From Bradyrhizobium prioriisuperbiae (GTDB lineage Bacteria; Pseudomonadota; Alphaproteobacteria; Rhizobiales; Xanthobacteraceae), in contig NZ_CP135921.1 in assembly GCF_032397745.1 (NCBI RefSeq), positions 620,001 through 684,000 on the forward strand: DNA of 64,000 bases, read 5' to 3'. The position numbers and the translations under genes are program-made. Below are positions 37,055-45,179 of the stretch, in pieces. How positions within the stretch are numbered: the stretch's first letter is position 1; every line of letters begins with the position of its first letter. A model generated the notes under the pieces. That model ran no database searches. It had not been told where the DNA came from and saw only the letters and a list, made by a program, of their open reading frames with translations.

Positions 37055-37074
37055 TTAGATGCACGTGCAACTAA
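37055..37074. promoter_or_regulatory. 20-base palindrome upstream of the tctC-type gene
   Basis: TTAG-A-TGCACGTGCA-A-CTAA is symmetric except at one base pair. It is centred about 70 bases before the start codon at 37135. It has the size and central CG step of a regulator dyad, possibly LacI or GntR type; the protein is not known. No other clear feature lies in the 327-base gap between rplY and this gene. Confidence 0.5.
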
Positions 37075-37134
37075 TTTGAGCCGGCCGGCCTTGAATCGGC
37101 AGTCAGACACAATTTTCCCGGGAGGATTTTTAAG

Positions 37135-38115
37135 ATGCTCAGCCGCCGCACGTTTATGACCGCCGCAGCAGGCCTGGCCGTCACCGCCATGCCGCGCCAC
37201 AGCCTTGCCGCCGAGAGCTGGCCCACCCGGCCGGTGCGCCTGATCGTTCCCTATGCCGCGGGGGGCGGCACCGACTTCTTCGCCCGCCTCGCCAGTGCCG
37301 GCATGAGCACAACACTCGGCCAGCAGATCGTGGTGGAAAACCGCCCCGGCGCCGGCACCAATATCGGCGCCGAGGCCGCCGCCAAGGCCGAGCCGGACGG
37401 CTACACCTTCCTGCTCGGCGACACCTCGACCTATGCGTCGAACCGCACGCTCTATCAAAAGCTGAATTACGACTCCCAGAAGGACCTCGCGCCGGTGACG
37501 CTGACCGGCCGCTTTGCCGTGGTGCTCCTGGTCAACACCGAAAAACTCAATGTCGGATCGGCCAAGGAGCTGATTGCGGAAGCAAAAAAGAAGCCCGGCA
37601 GCATCGACTACGCCAGCGCCGGTGTCGGCTCGCCGTTTCACCTCGCCGCCGAACTGTTCGCACAGAGCGCCGACATCAAACTCAACCACGTGCCCTACAA
37701 GGGCGCGGGCCCGGCTCTGCAGGATCTGGCCGGCGGCCAGATCGGCATGATGTTTGTCGATTTCGCATCCGCGCGGGCGCAGCTCAAGCTTCCCGGGATC
37801 AAGGCGATCGCGGTGTGTTCGCCGGCGGAGTTCTATGGCCTGCCCGGCGTACCGCCGCTGTCGGCCGACGTGCCCGACTACGAGGCCTGGGCATGGCAGG
37901 GTTTTTCCGCGCCTTCAAAAACGCCGCCGGAGATCATAGAGAAGTTTCGTGGGGCTTATCTTGCGGCCATCGAAAGCCGCGAGACCCGCCAGAAGATCAT
38001 CGACGCCGGCATCGACATGCTGCAGACCACGCCGAAGGAAATGGCTGACTACATCGCCTCCGAGAGCGCGAAGTGGGAAAAGGTGATCAAGACCGCCGGC
38101 ATCAAGATGGATTAG
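37135..38115 (+). CDS. Tripartite tricarboxylate transporter (TctC/Bug) solute-binding protein
   Basis: 326 residues. An RR-type export signal (LSRRTFMTAAAGLAVTA) leads into the TctC/Bug fold: WPTRPVRLIVPYAAGGGTD, then VVENRPGAGTNIGAEAAAKA and YDSQKDLAPVTLTG. It would bind a carboxylate in the periplasm for a TctAB permease. No tctA or tctB lies in the window, so it is an orphan, as Bug proteins often are. The ATG has GGGAGG nine bases upstream. A 20-base palindrome sits in its promoter region. Confidence 0.92.
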   Translation: MLSRRTFMTAAAGLAVTAMPRHSLAAESWPTRPVRLIVPYAAGGGTDFFARLASAGMSTTLGQQIVVENRPGAGTNIGAEAAAKAEPDGYTFLLGDTSTYASNRTLYQKLNYDSQKDLAPVTLTGRFAVVLLVNTEKLNVGSAKELIAEAKKKPGSIDYASAGVGSPFHLAAELFAQSADIKLNHVPYKGAGPALQDLAGGQIGMMFVDFASARAQLKLPGIKAIAVCSPAEFYGLPGVPPLSADVPDYEAWAWQGFSAPSKTPPEIIEKFRGAYLAAIESRETRQKIIDAGIDMLQTTPKEMADYIASESAKWEKVIKTAGIKMD

Positions 38116-38200
38116 TCAATTGCCTCGGCTCGGCGGCGGCGCGAGCCACTCTCGCGCCTGCCGTTGGCGAGCCGCCACAATCGCTTCGCGATCGCCGCGG

Positions 38201-38899
38201 TTAAGTCTTCGCTTTACGCGGATGGATGGTCTCGCCGCGAGCCAGCATCGCCACAAAAACCGCGATCCGCTGCGCCCGCGTCTCCGGTTTCCTTGCGGTG
38301 TGAATGCGATACAGCACCGCATAACGGTTGGTGCCGTCGAGCCCCTCGAAGAAGGCCCTGGCCTTCCTGTTTTTCGCCAGGGCCGCGGCAAGATCGTCCG
38401 GGACGGCGGCTTTGCTCGCTGGTGCGTAAGCCTGCTCCCAGCGCCCATCGGCCTTGGCGAGATCGATCTGCTGTTGACCCGCAGGCCTCATCTCCCTCTG
38501 CGCGATCAGCTCCAGCGCACGATCGCGATTTTTCTCCGACCATCTGCTGTTGGATTTGCGCGGCGTGAAGCGGATCAGCCACCAGTCAGCATCGAACGCA
38601 CTGAGCTGGCCGTCGATCCAGCCATGACACAGGGCACTGTCGATCGCCTGCTGCCGCGAGACGCTGTCAGTCCCCGCGGATGCCTTCGCCAGCTTCAGCC
38701 AAACGCCCGGAGATGCCGCTGATTGTGCCGCAAGCCATGTCGCCCAGGCCAGTTGCGACTTGAAGGCACGCACAGGAAGTTCGCGCGCGGTAGCTTTCAA
38801 AGAGGCCCTCTGCGCGGGAGCTTTCTGCACGGAGGTCTTCCTCACAGAAGTCCTCTTCGCGGAGGCCTTGCTCCTGGTGGCTTTGCCGGACGCAGGCAT
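38201..38899 (-). CDS. YdeI/OmpD-associated family protein with Lys-rich N-terminus
   Basis: 232 residues. From about residue 42 the sequence follows the YdeI family (WLKLAKASAGTDSVSRQQAI, DSALCHGWIDGQLSAFD, WSEKNRDRALELIAQREMRP). The first 40 residues are a Ser/Thr/Lys/Arg/Ala tail resembling histone-like extensions and unlikely to fold alone. The family has been linked to resistance to cationic peptides, but the mechanism is not settled. The start codon overlaps the ubiK stop by one base (TGATG), so translation is probably coupled. Confidence 0.85.
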   Translation of the reverse strand: MPASGKATRSKASAKRTSVRKTSVQKAPAQRASLKATARELPVRAFKSQLAWATWLAAQSAASPGVWLKLAKASAGTDSVSRQQAIDSALCHGWIDGQLSAFDADWWLIRFTPRKSNSRWSEKNRDRALELIAQREMRPAGQQQIDLAKADGRWEQAYAPASKAAVPDDLAAALAKNRKARAFFEGLDGTNRYAVLYRIHTARKPETRAQRIAVFVAMLARGETIHPRKAKT

Positions 38900-39162
38900 C
38901 AGGTCTCGGCGACCGGGCCCGCCTTCTTCTCGAGCTTCTCGATGCGGGCCTTCAGCGCCTCGTTCTCTTCGCGGGCGAGCCGGGCCATCTCCTTGACGGC
39001 CTCGAACTCCTCGCGCTTGATAAGATCGAGATCACGCAGCACGCGCTCCGCCTGGTGGCGCACCGCGCCCTCCACCTCGCGCTTGACACCCTGGGCGGCG
39101 CCGGCTGCATCGTTCATCAGCCGGGCGATTTCGTCAAAGAACCGGTTGGTGGTCTGGGTCAT
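38899..39162 (-). CDS. ubiK: Accessory factor UbiK family protein (BMFP domain)
   Basis: 87 residues, almost all helical. It opens TQTTNRFFDEIARLMNDAAG and carries KREEFEAVKEMA followed by a C-terminal leucine-rich coiled coil (LKARIEKLEKKA), the BMFP/UbiK pattern. UbiK forms trimers that assist late aerobic ubiquinone synthesis. The start is the ATG at 39162, ten bases after GGAG, not the upstream in-frame codon. It overlaps the downstream YdeI-family gene by one base. Confidence 0.88.
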   Translation of the reverse strand: MTQTTNRFFDEIARLMNDAAGAAQGVKREVEGAVRHQAERVLRDLDLIKREEFEAVKEMARLAREENEALKARIEKLEKKAGPVAET

Positions 39163-39353
39163 CGCGGGATCTCCGTGGCGTCTAGGCAGCAAGTGGCTGC
39201 TTTCGGAAGCAAAATGGCGACGATGGCGGCTTACCGCAAGCCGGATTTTTCGTCGGACCGGCTATAATCCCGAAAGGGCGCGTGGTCACACTTTCGCACG
39301 CGCGCTCTGTTATGGTCGAAAGACCCCTGCCAGCAAGAACAGAAGTGCCCCCC

Positions 39354-40094
39354 ATGATCGAACGCCAGATCGACATCCCGGCCAAGGACGGCCGGATCAC
39401 GACTTTCATCGTGCATCCCGAACGCGACGGCCCGCATCCGGTGCTGCTGTTCTACATGGATGCCCCCGGCATCCGCGAGGAGCTTCGGGACATGGCCCGC
39501 CGCTTCGCCGCAGTCGGCTATTATGTGATGCTACCGAACCTCTATTATCGCGCCGGCGTGATGGAACTGGGACCGCTGCCGCGCGATCCGGACGCCCCCG
39601 AGCGTAAGCGCATGTTCGAGCTGATGGCCTCCATCAACATTGCAATGGTGATGGAGGATACCGACGCCCTGCTCGACTTCGTCGACGCCGACACGGCAGC
39701 GCTGAAGACACCGATCGGCACCGTCGGCTATTGCATGAGCGGCCGCTATGCCCTGAGCGCGGCGGTGCGCTACCCGGACCGGGTGGCGGCTGCCGCCTCG
39801 ATCTACGGCACCCACCTGATGACCGATCAGCCCGATAGCCCGCATGTGACGGCGCGGCGGGCGAAGGCCGAACTCTACGTCGCCTGCGCCGAAATCGATC
39901 ACTATGTCCCGCTCGAGATGGTCGCCCCGCTGCGCGATGCCCTGCGCGACAGTGGCGCCAACGCCGAAGTCGAGCTTTATCCCGCCGTCGAACACGGCTT
40001 TGCGTTTCCGGCCCGCCCGGTGTTCAACAAAGATGCTGCGGAACGGCACTGGGAGCGGCTGTTCGCGCTTTACCGGCGGCGGCTGAAGTCATAA
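39354..40094 (+). CDS. Dienelactone hydrolase family protein
   Basis: 246 residues. The nucleophile is cysteine in VGYCMSGRYAL (about residue 125), with the aspartate in CAEIDHYVP (about 182) and the histidine in EHGFAFPARP (about 221): the Cys-Asp-His triad of dienelactone hydrolases. True carboxymethylenebutenolidases use this triad in aromatic-ring catabolism, but no chlorocatechol or beta-ketoadipate genes are near, so the substrate is open. The first ATG (39354) after a GC-rich stretch begins the family N-terminus; the ribosome site is weak. Confidence 0.88.
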   Translation: MIERQIDIPAKDGRITTFIVHPERDGPHPVLLFYMDAPGIREELRDMARRFAAVGYYVMLPNLYYRAGVMELGPLPRDPDAPERKRMFELMASINIAMVMEDTDALLDFVDADTAALKTPIGTVGYCMSGRYALSAAVRYPDRVAAAASIYGTHLMTDQPDSPHVTARRAKAELYVACAEIDHYVPLEMVAPLRDALRDSGANAEVELYPAVEHGFAFPARPVFNKDAAERHWERLFALYRRRLKS

Positions 40095-40101
40095 ACGTAT
40101 A

Positions 40102-40144
40102 GCGTTTTCCGGCGAAGTGGAGACCGGTTCGCTGCAGAAAACGC
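40102..40144. repeat. Palindromic intergenic repeat
   Basis: GCGTTTTC (40102-40109) returns inverted as GAAAACGC (40137-40144), with CCGG/CCGG and CGAA/TTCG pairing inside. It is of the same general type as the repeat before carB, but a different sequence; similar elements are common between genes in this bacterial group (recalled, not searched). Confidence 0.6.
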
Positions 40145-40158
40145 GCCAAACAACGAAT

Positions 40159-40222
40159 CTAGGGCTTATTCCGCTCTGACGCCTGACAAGATTCGATTCA
40201 AGCCGAGCGGAATAAGCCCTAG
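40159..40222. repeat. 18-base perfect inverted repeat abutting the lgt start
   Basis: CTAGGGCTTATTCCGCTC (40159-40176) and its exact complement (40205-40222) enclose 28 bases. The right arm ends three bases before the lgt ATG, and the only ribosome-site-like sequence (CGGAATAA) is inside that arm, so the hairpin could hide it. Confidence 0.8.
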
Positions 40223-40225
40223 CAC

Positions 40226-41080
40226 ATGTTCGCCATTGCCTTTCCGGTGTTCGACCCGATCGCGGTCAGTTTCGGACCGTTCGCCATCCGCTGGTACGCG
40301 CTCGCCTATATTGGCGGCATCGTGCTGGGCTGGATCTATGCCCGCGCCATCATCCGCGACGGCAGACTTTGGGGCGGCACCTCGCCGATCAGCCTGCTCG
40401 ATATGGACGATTTCATCCTGTGGGTGACGTTCGGCATCATCCTCGGCGGCCGCACCGGCTATGTGCTGTTCTACAACCTCGATTATTTCGTGCAGCATCC
40501 GGCCGAGATCATCGAATTGTGGAAAGGCGGCATGTCGTTCCACGGCGGTTTCCTCGGCTGCGTGGCGGCCGTGCTGCTGTTCGGCTGGCGGCGCAAGGTG
40601 TCGGTTTTGTCACTCGGCGACATCACCTGTGCCGTGGGTCCGATCGGCCTGTTGCTGGGACGCATTGCCAATTTCATCAATGGCGAGCTGTGGGGCCGCG
40701 CGGCCGATGTGCCCTGGGCCATGGTGTTTCCGACCGGTGGGCCGGTTCCGCGGCATCCCAGCCAGCTCTATGAGGCAACGCTGGAAGGCGTGCTGCTGTT
40801 CATCGTGCTGGCGCTGATGATCCGGGCCGGCGCACTGAGGCGGCCGGGATTTATTATCGGCAGTTTCGCCACGCTTTATGGCATTGCCCGCATCACCGGC
40901 GAGTTCTTTCGTGAGCCCGATCCCCAGCTCGGATTTTTGTGGGGCGGGCTGACCATGGGTATGGTGCTGTCGGTGCCGATGATTGTTGCCGGGGTTTGCT
41001 TCCTCGTGGCGGCATGGCGCCGCCAACCTGTCTCTTCCATCCAGGCACCCGCGAACCAGGTGTCCATTAACCAGGGCTGA
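40226..41080 (+). CDS. lgt: Prolipoprotein diacylglyceryl transferase
   Basis: 284 residues with seven membrane helices. The Lgt signature [14 protein letters not shown] and the conserved MSFHGGFLG are present, and the N-terminus ([17 protein letters not shown]) is typical. It transfers diacylglycerol from phosphatidylglycerol to the lipobox cysteine, the first step of lipoprotein maturation. First gene of lgt-midA-pgeF, with two bases before the GTG of the next gene. Its leader is filled by an 18-base perfect inverted repeat, and no clear ribosome site lies free. Confidence 0.97.
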   Translation: MFAIAFPVFDPIAVSFGPFAIRWYALAYIGGIVLGWIYARAIIRDGRLWGGTSPISLLDMDDFILWVTFGIILGGRTGYVLFYNLDYFVQHPAEIIELWKGGMSFHGGFLGCVAAVLLFGWRRKVSVLSLGDITCAVGPIGLLLGRIANFINGELWGRAADVPWAMVFPTGGPVPRHPSQLYEATLEGVLLFIVLALMIRAGALRRPGFIIGSFATLYGIARITGEFFREPDPQLGFLWGGLTMGMVLSVPMIVAGVCFLVAAWRRQPVSSIQAPANQVSINQG

Positions 41081-41082
41081 TC

Positions 41083-42264
41083 GTGATCCCGACCTCGCCA
41101 CTCGAGGCTGACATCCGCAAGCTGATCAGGTCCACCGGGCCAATGCCGGTGTGGCGCTACATGCAGCTGTGCCTGACCCATCACGAGCACGGCTACTACA
41201 TCGCGCGCGATCCGCTGGGACGCGAAGGCGATTTCGTCACCGCGCCGGAAGTCAGCCAGATGTTCGGCGAATTGCTCGGGCTATGGGCAGCCTCGGTCTG
41301 GAAGGCGATTGGCGCGCCGGACACCATCCGGCTGATCGAACTCGGGCCCGGCCGTGGCACGCTGATGATGGACGCGCTGCGCGCGATCCGGATCGTGCCG
41401 CCGTTCCACGCCGCTTGTCATGTGCACATGGTGGAAATCAATGCGGCGCTGCGCGAAAAGCAGGTTGCGGCATTGGCCGGCACCAGGAACGTCCATTGGC
41501 ACGACGGCATCGACGACGTGCCGGAAGGCCCGTCGATCATTTTCGCCAACGAATATGTCGACGTGCTGCCGATCCACCAGATGGTCCGCCGGGAAACCGG
41601 CTGGCACGAGCGCGTAATCGAGATCGACGCCGCCGATCGGCTGGCGTTCGGCGCCTCTGCTGAGCCGATGTCCCGGTTCGACCTTTTGCTGCCGCCCCTG
41701 GTCCGCGCCGCGCCGGTCGGCGCCGTGTTCGAATGGCGGCCGAACACCGAGATCATGAAGATCACCAGCCGCGTACGCGCCTTCGGCGGCGCCGCGCTGA
41801 TCATCGACTATGGTCATCTGCGCAGCGATGCCGGCGATACGTTTCAGGCCATCGCCAAACATAGTTTCACCGACCCGCTGAAGAACGCCGGACTGTCCGA
41901 TGTCACGGCCCATGTCGACTTCCAGGCCATGGCCCATGCAGTTGAGGATATCGGCGGCCGGGTACACGGCCCGATCGAGCAAGGCGCTTTCCTGCGCCGG
42001 CTCGGGATCGAGACCCGCGCCGTCACGCTGATGTCGAAGGCGACGCCGCAGGTCTCGGAAGACATCGCCAGCGGGCTGAAGCGCCTCACCGATTCGGGCC
42101 GCGGCGGGATGGGGTCACTGTTCAAAGTGCTCGGCGTCTCGCACCCTTCGATGGCCGAACTCGCCGGCCTGACCGACCAGCCTGCTGCCCCCGGGCCGAG
42201 CGTCGCTATCGACACCGAAGCGGACGACACACCTCACCAGGAATCGGAAGAAGATTCGGAATGA
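41083..42264 (+). CDS. MidA/NDUFAF7-type class I SAM-dependent methyltransferase
   Basis: 393 residues. The family patterns are DPLGREGDFVTAPEVSQMF (about residues 43-61) and the SAM site LIELGPGRGTLMMDALR. In mitochondria NDUFAF7/MidA dimethylates an arginine of the complex I subunit NDUFS2, so a role in NADH dehydrogenase assembly is likely (inference from family). The start is a GTG two bases after the lgt stop, and the gene overlaps pgeF by four bases (ATGA), so the three are translationally coupled. Confidence 0.92.
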   Translation: MIPTSPLEADIRKLIRSTGPMPVWRYMQLCLTHHEHGYYIARDPLGREGDFVTAPEVSQMFGELLGLWAASVWKAIGAPDTIRLIELGPGRGTLMMDALRAIRIVPPFHAACHVHMVEINAALREKQVAALAGTRNVHWHDGIDDVPEGPSIIFANEYVDVLPIHQMVRRETGWHERVIEIDAADRLAFGASAEPMSRFDLLLPPLVRAAPVGAVFEWRPNTEIMKITSRVRAFGGAALIIDYGHLRSDAGDTFQAIAKHSFTDPLKNAGLSDVTAHVDFQAMAHAVEDIGGRVHGPIEQGAFLRRLGIETRAVTLMSKATPQVSEDIASGLKRLTDSGRGGMGSLFKVLGVSHPSMAELAGLTDQPAAPGPSVAIDTEADDTPHQESEEDSE

Positions 42265-43028
42265 CCCTCACCTCGCCGCTGCTGTCAGCTGTTCCCGGCC
42301 TGCGTCATGCTTTCTTCACCCGTGAGGGCGGTGTGTCGAACGGCATCTACGCCAGCCTCAATGGCGGCCTCGGATCAAACGACGATCAGACCCATGTCGC
42401 TGAAAACCGCCGCCGCATGGCCGAGACGCTGGGGGTCGCGCCATCGCACTTTCTCACTGCTTATCAAGTGCACTCGCCCGATGTCGCTGTCGTCACTGAA
42501 CCATGGACCCCTGAGAGCCGGCCAAAGGTCGATGCCATCGTCACCGCAACGCCGGGCCTGGCGCTCGGCGTCTCCGCCGCGGACTGCGGACCGATCCTGT
42601 TTGCGGACGCACAGGCGCGAGTGATCGGCGCCGCCCACGCCGGCTGGCGCGGCGCCTTCATGGGCGTGCTGGAATCCACCCTTGCAGCGATGGAAAAGCT
42701 CGGCGCCGATCGCAGCCGCGTTGTCGCCGCGATCGGGCCCCTGATCCGCCAGCGCAGCTACGAGGTTGGGGAAGAGTTCGTCCATCGCTTCGGCCGCGAT
42801 GATCCGGCCAATGCGCAGTTCTTCGCGCCCTCCGAGCGCACCGGTCACGCCATGTTCGACCTCGCCGGCTATATCCGGATGCGGCTGGAGCGCGCGGGCG
42901 TGCTGCTGATCGACGATCCCGACATCTGCACCTATGAGGACGAACGGTTCTTCAGCTACCGCCGCACCACCCATCGCGGCGAGCCCGACTACGGCCGCCA
43001 CATCCACGCACTGGTGCTGGAAGCCTAA
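42261..43028 (+). CDS. pgeF: Peptidoglycan editing factor / laccase-domain purine nucleoside phosphorylase-like
   Basis: 255 residues of the YfiH/FAMIN family. The metal ligands are visible as a histidine in YQVHSPDV, a cysteine in SAADCGPILF and a histidine in AAHAGWRG, with the end DERFFSYRRT typical. Members act on purine nucleosides and, in E. coli, are tied to peptidoglycan editing. It overlaps the methyltransferase stop by four bases. It converges on the deaminase gene, whose stop is ten bases away. Confidence 0.93.
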   Translation: MTLTSPLLSAVPGLRHAFFTREGGVSNGIYASLNGGLGSNDDQTHVAENRRRMAETLGVAPSHFLTAYQVHSPDVAVVTEPWTPESRPKVDAIVTATPGLALGVSAADCGPILFADAQARVIGAAHAGWRGAFMGVLESTLAAMEKLGADRSRVVAAIGPLIRQRSYEVGEEFVHRFGRDDPANAQFFAPSERTGHAMFDLAGYIRMRLERAGVLLIDDPDICTYEDERFFSYRRTTHRGEPDYGRHIHALVLEA

Positions 43029-43038
43029 GCCCGCGACA

Positions 43039-43536
43039 TCACGTCTTCGCCTCGCCATCCCAGAAGCCGGCCTGCAACGCGGCCGCTTCATCGGCCAGCA
43101 GCGGTCCGATCACTTCGACCTTGCGCTGGCCCGCGGCGAACACCACGCGGCAGGGGAGATCCAGGGTCGGATTTTCATCGTGATCGCCGGTTTGCGCTTT
43201 CAGGTCCTTTTCGGTCTGGCCGAACACCACGCGGCCGATCCCCGCCCAGTAGATTGCGCCCGAACACATCGCGCATGGCTCAGCCGATGTGTACAGAGTG
43301 CACTCGGCGAGAAACGGCGGTGGATAGGTCTTCGAGGCACGGGTGGCCAAAAGCCGCTCGGCATGAGCGGTCATGTCACGCCCTTCGGCCGTAAAGCCGT
43401 TGCCCTGCTGCATCAAGACCTTCCCATTTGGATCGACCAGGATCGACCCGAACGGATGATCGCCGCTCTCACGCGCTTTCCGGGCGACGGCGAAGGCCTT
43501 GCGCAGCAGCGCTTCATGATCGAGGTCTGATTTCAT
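43039..43536 (-). CDS. Nucleobase/nucleoside deaminase (CMP/dCMP-type zinc deaminase)
   Basis: 165 residues. The zinc site is HAE (in DMTAHAERLL, about residue 57) and PCAMC (in SAEPCAMCSGAIYWAG). The length and the C-terminal VEVIGPLLADEAAALQAGFW favour a guanine-deaminase-like or nucleobase deaminase over the tRNA adenosine deaminase TadA. The ATG at 43536 has AAGGA eight bases upstream. It is 11 bases behind the ABC permease gene, so it is the last gene of the operon, and its presence hints that the imported compound carries an amino-substituted N-heterocycle (inference). Confidence 0.88.
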   Translation of the reverse strand: MKSDLDHEALLRKAFAVARKARESGDHPFGSILVDPNGKVLMQQGNGFTAEGRDMTAHAERLLATRASKTYPPPFLAECTLYTSAEPCAMCSGAIYWAGIGRVVFGQTEKDLKAQTGDHDENPTLDLPCRVVFAAGQRKVEVIGPLLADEAAALQAGFWDGEAKT

Positions 43537-43547
43537 GCCGGTTGTCC

Positions 43548-44429
43548 TTACCGCTCCGATTTCGGCAGCGACCATGGCGCAAACGCCTTCTGAACGAAAC
43601 CGATCAGCCGGAACAGGATCAGGCTGATCGAAACCAGCACGACCAGTCCGGCGAAGGCCGTCGGAATTTTGAAGTAGGATGTCGAGAATGCAATGAAGAA
43701 GCCGAGGCCTTTCTCGGCGGCGACGAACTCGGCAACCACCGCGCCGATCACCGCCAGCGTGGTGGAGATCTTCAGGGCCGAGAACAGATGCGGCAAGGCG
43801 AACGGCAGCCGCACATGCAGGATCTCCCGCCTGCGGCCGGCCCGAAGCGAGCGCGACAGCTCGATCAATTCCTCCGGCGTCGCGAGCAGTCCGGTCACGG
43901 TCGAAACCACAATCGGGAAAAAGGTGATCAGGAACGTGATGACCACGCGCGGCAGGTCCGACGCGCCGAGCGTCACCACGATGATCGGCGCCACCGCGAC
44001 GATCGGCGTCGACTGCACCACTACCAGAATTGGATAGAGCGTGCGTGACAGGAAACGCGAGGTCGCAAGACCGACGGCAAGCGGGACGGCAACCACGATG
44101 GCCAAAGCATATCCCATCAGCGCCACGCGCAAAGTGGCCCAGACGTGCCCCGCCCAGACCGGCAGCGGTGTCGCCAGCAGCGCCGTCACAATCGCACTCG
44201 GTGCAGGCAACAGGAACGACGGCACCGCAAAGATTCGAACGCCGCCCTCCCAGACCAGCAGCAGTCCGACAAACGCAAGCGGCGGCGCGCAGCGATCCAA
44301 CCATCGTACAAGCGTTGCCCAGGCTCCCGTCTTCATGATCCCGGTTGCCGGCGCGCGACGCGCGGCACCCGGCTCATGCGGCAACGGGGCGGCTGAAGAG
44401 ACGCCCGCGGATGTGATTGGCGAGTTCAT
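43548..44429 (-). CDS. ABC transporter permease (SsuC/TauC/nitrate-type)
   Basis: About 293 residues with six membrane helices. The binding-protein-dependent transport motif is ATPEELIELSRSLRAGRRRE (the EAA loop) and the C-terminus RLIGFVQKAFAPW is typical of the SsuC/TauC class. It forms the channel of the importer with the ATPase that precedes it. The ATG at 44429 overlaps the ATPase gene by 56 bases; a later ATG at 44336 would give no overlap and is possible. The frame runs back to 44501 but without a ribosome site. Confidence 0.92.
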   Translation of the reverse strand: MNSPITSAGVSSAAPLPHEPGAARRAPATGIMKTGAWATLVRWLDRCAPPLAFVGLLLVWEGGVRIFAVPSFLLPAPSAIVTALLATPLPVWAGHVWATLRVALMGYALAIVVAVPLAVGLATSRFLSRTLYPILVVVQSTPIVAVAPIIVVTLGASDLPRVVITFLITFFPIVVSTVTGLLATPEELIELSRSLRAGRRREILHVRLPFALPHLFSALKISTTLAVIGAVVAEFVAAEKGLGFFIAFSTSYFKIPTAFAGLVVLVSISLILFRLIGFVQKAFAPWSLPKSER

Positions 44430-45159
44430 GGAAAATAGGCTCCGACAAGGTCGACATCGACCGCGGCCGTGACAACGGAACATCGAGAATTTCGCGCACA
44501 CGCCCCGGCCTGCTGGTCATGACAACGATGCGGTCCGCCAGCAGCAGCGCCTCCGGAATGGAATGGGTGATGAACAGCACCGTTTTCGGCCGTTCGGTCC
44601 AGATCCGCAGCAGTTCGAAACTCATTTCGTCCCGCGTCAACGCATCGAGCGCGGAGAACGGCTCATCCATCAACAGGATGTCCGGATCGAGCAGCAGCGC
44701 GCGCGCAATCGCGACCCGCTGCTGCATGCCGCCCGACAGTTCATCCGGGCGGCGGGCGGCAAAATCCGTCAGGCCAACAAGGTCGAGGAGTTCGCGGGCC
44801 CGGTCGCGCTCGACGTCGGTGACCCGGCCGTATTTGTGGCGCATCGGAAACGTGACGTTGCCGAGCACGTCGAACCAGGGCAGCAAAGTCGGCTTCTGAA
44901 AAATGATGCCGATCTCATCACGCGGCTCCGTCACCGGCATCCCGAAGATGTCGACCTGTCCGGAGGTCGGCTGAATGAGGCCGGCGATCAATCGGAGCAA
45001 GGTCGATTTGCCGCAACCGGACGGGCCGAGCACGGCAACGAACTCGTGCCGTCCGATGTCGAAGGACAGTCCGTCGAGGGCGACGACGGGATTACCGTCG
45101 GTGCCTGCAAACCGCTGGCCAACGTCGGCGAAACGGATCACGGGCTCCGCGGTGCTCAT
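44374..45159 (-). CDS. ABC transporter ATP-binding protein (SsuB/TauB/nitrate-type)
   Basis: 261 residues. Walker A GPSGCGKST (about residue 46), Q-loop IIFQKPTLLPW, signature LSGGMQQRVAIARALL, Walker B ILLMDEPFSALDALT and the switch histidine in FITHSIPEALLL are all present. It drives the importer formed with the adjacent permease and binding protein. The frame extends upstream to 45351 but that part overlaps the binding-protein gene; the ATG at 45159 lies 20 bases after that gene's stop and begins the family N-terminus. Confidence 0.94.
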   Translation of the reverse strand: MSTAEPVIRFADVGQRFAGTDGNPVVALDGLSFDIGRHEFVAVLGPSGCGKSTLLRLIAGLIQPTSGQVDIFGMPVTEPRDEIGIIFQKPTLLPWFDVLGNVTFPMRHKYGRVTDVERDRARELLDLVGLTDFAARRPDELSGGMQQRVAIARALLLDPDILLMDEPFSALDALTRDEMSFELLRIWTERPKTVLFITHSIPEALLLADRIVVMTSRPGRVREILDVPLSRPRSMSTLSEPIFHELANHIRGRLFSRPVAA

Positions 45160-45179
45160 CGCGGGCGATTGAGGGGTCG

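Noticed and set aside
42720..42775. Apparent loss of an active-site residue in pgeF (GPLIRQRSYEV)
   Set aside because: The metal ligands of the family are the VHS histidine, the ADC cysteine and the HAGWRG histidine, all present; the GPxI segment varies among members.
43555..44304. Upstream part of the frame that contains the deaminase
   Set aside because: The 250 codons before the deaminase start read through the ABC permease in another frame. Permease motifs and the AAGGA site before 43536 show the deaminase is a separate gene, not a fusion.
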